The position numbers and the translations under genes were made by a program. A DNA stretch of 64,000 nucleotides, taken from Avidesulfovibrio sp964369685. GTDB lineage: Bacteria; Desulfobacterota; Desulfovibrionia; Desulfovibrionales; Desulfovibrionaceae. The stretch spans positions 1 to 64,000 of the forward strand of contig CAYJFB010000008.1 of NCBI GenBank assembly GCA_964369685.1. Reading direction: 5' to 3'. Below the pieces are notes generated by a model that saw nothing but the letters and a program-made list of their open reading frames with translations, did no database searches and was not told the origin of the DNA. Positions 63,688 to 64,000 of the stretch are shown here, piece by piece. Each line of letters begins with the position of its first letter. Positions within the stretch are counted from its first letter, which is position 1.

Positions 63688-64000
63688 TTAGCCAATCAGG
63701 CTCAATGCCATTTGAGGCATGGAGTTGGCTTGTGACAACATAGCCACAGCAGATTGAGTCAGGATTTGGTTACGAACAAATTGCGTCATTTCTGTAGCAA
63801 CGTCCACGTCAGAAATGCGTGATTCGGCAGCTTGCAGATTTTGAGCTTGGGTTTCCAAGTTACTGATGGTGTTTTCCAAGCGGTTTTGCAATCCACCCAA
63901 GTGAGCACGGATATTATCTTTGGAGATAATAGCTTGATCAATGGCGTCCAGAGCTCTTTGAGCAGTTCCTTGTGTGGAAATACTGTATCCATCGACATCT
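63688..64000 (-). CDS. fliC: flagellin, C-terminal part (partial)
   Basis: The open frame enters from the window edge with DVDGYSISTQGTAQRALDAI, then AIISKDNIRAHLGGLQNRLE, and ends SQANSMPQMALSLIG. The segment AESRISDVDVATEMTQFVRN and QILTQSAVAMLSQAN is the C-terminal D1/D0 coiled-coil of flagellin. The protein polymerises into the flagellar filament after type III export. The N-terminus lies outside the window. The last residues differ slightly from the common QANQxPQxxLxLL ending (M for the usual A/T), which is minor. Confidence 0.9.
   Translation of the reverse strand, partial: DVDGYSISTQGTAQRALDAIDQAIISKDNIRAHLGGLQNRLENTISNLETQAQNLQAAESRISDVDVATEMTQFVRNQILTQSAVAMLSQANSMPQMALSLIG

Noticed and set aside
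1..64000. CRISPR array, intact insertion sequence, integrase or prophage
   Set aside because: No regularly spaced repeats, transposase or phage genes were seen on either strand.

Overview
The window looks like a stretch of chromosome from a low-GC, motile, Gram-negative anaerobe, most likely a relative of Desulfovibrio or Lawsonia (Desulfovibrionales). This placement is inferred. It rests on lipid A genes (msbA, lpxL), an orphan tatA, flagellin, a DUF362 polyferredoxin-like protein, a CBS/DHH/tRNA-nucleotidyltransferase fusion and an MttB-type methyltransferase. No rRNA, tRNA, CRISPR array or intact insertion sequence was seen. A run of ten N at 31458-31467, flanked by a perfect palindrome and low-quality sequence, marks a draft-assembly join.

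Region 1 (1-5000, minus strand, very AT-rich) is a surface-polysaccharide locus. It holds the fnlA-fnlB-fnlC set for UDP-L-FucNAc, a GT8 glycosyltransferase and a methyltransferase. It is followed by a methyltransferase pseudogene on the plus strand with one in-frame TGA. Region 2 (5.8-9.9 kb, minus) is an apparent operon: a YgiW-type periplasmic protein, a QseB/QseC-like two-component system, a small-molecule methyltransferase and a TauE/SafE exporter. Region 3 (10.3-13.1 kb) has a V4R sensor gene beside a diguanylate cyclase, then a pseudouridine synthase. Region 4 (13.4-19.4 kb, plus) is envelope biogenesis: msbA, a DUF374 acyltransferase, an LpxL-type acyltransferase and PBP1C.

Region 5 (19.6-32.1 kb, minus) is mostly housekeeping: U32 peptidase-like, nrnA, DUF503, HU, recJ, two tandem TPR paralogues, pyrF, gmk, remA, yicC, mtaB and greA with a possible attenuated leader. 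Region 6 (32.7-41.2 kb) holds an MprF-type flippase half, pncC, rsmA, a domain-permuted AhpF-like oxidoreductase, a small RTX protein with a Bap-like N-terminus, a tandem-ACT protein, tatA and a DksA-like zinc finger.

Region 7 (41.5-49.6 kb) is the best candidate for a novel pathway. An iron alcohol dehydrogenase diverges from a plus-strand cluster of a DapA-family lyase, RidA, an FAD amine oxidoreductase, an MttB homologue without an amber codon and a BCCT betaine transporter. Together they suggest uptake, corrinoid-dependent demethylation, oxidation, imine hydrolysis and cleavage of a quaternary amine. Region 8 (49.7-64 kb) carries sbcC, thiL, an M16 peptidase, a DMT transporter, the DUF362 ferredoxin, the nucleotidyltransferase fusion, a beta-carbonic anhydrase and the 3' end of a flagellin.

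Two cross-cutting patterns stand out. One is a family of at least six 3'-flanking elements: a U-rich tract, a G/C hairpin and often a second covarying hairpin. They sit just after stop codons, always in gene-sense orientation. The other is a set of three degenerate fragments that look like pieces of a DEAD-box helicase 3' end.
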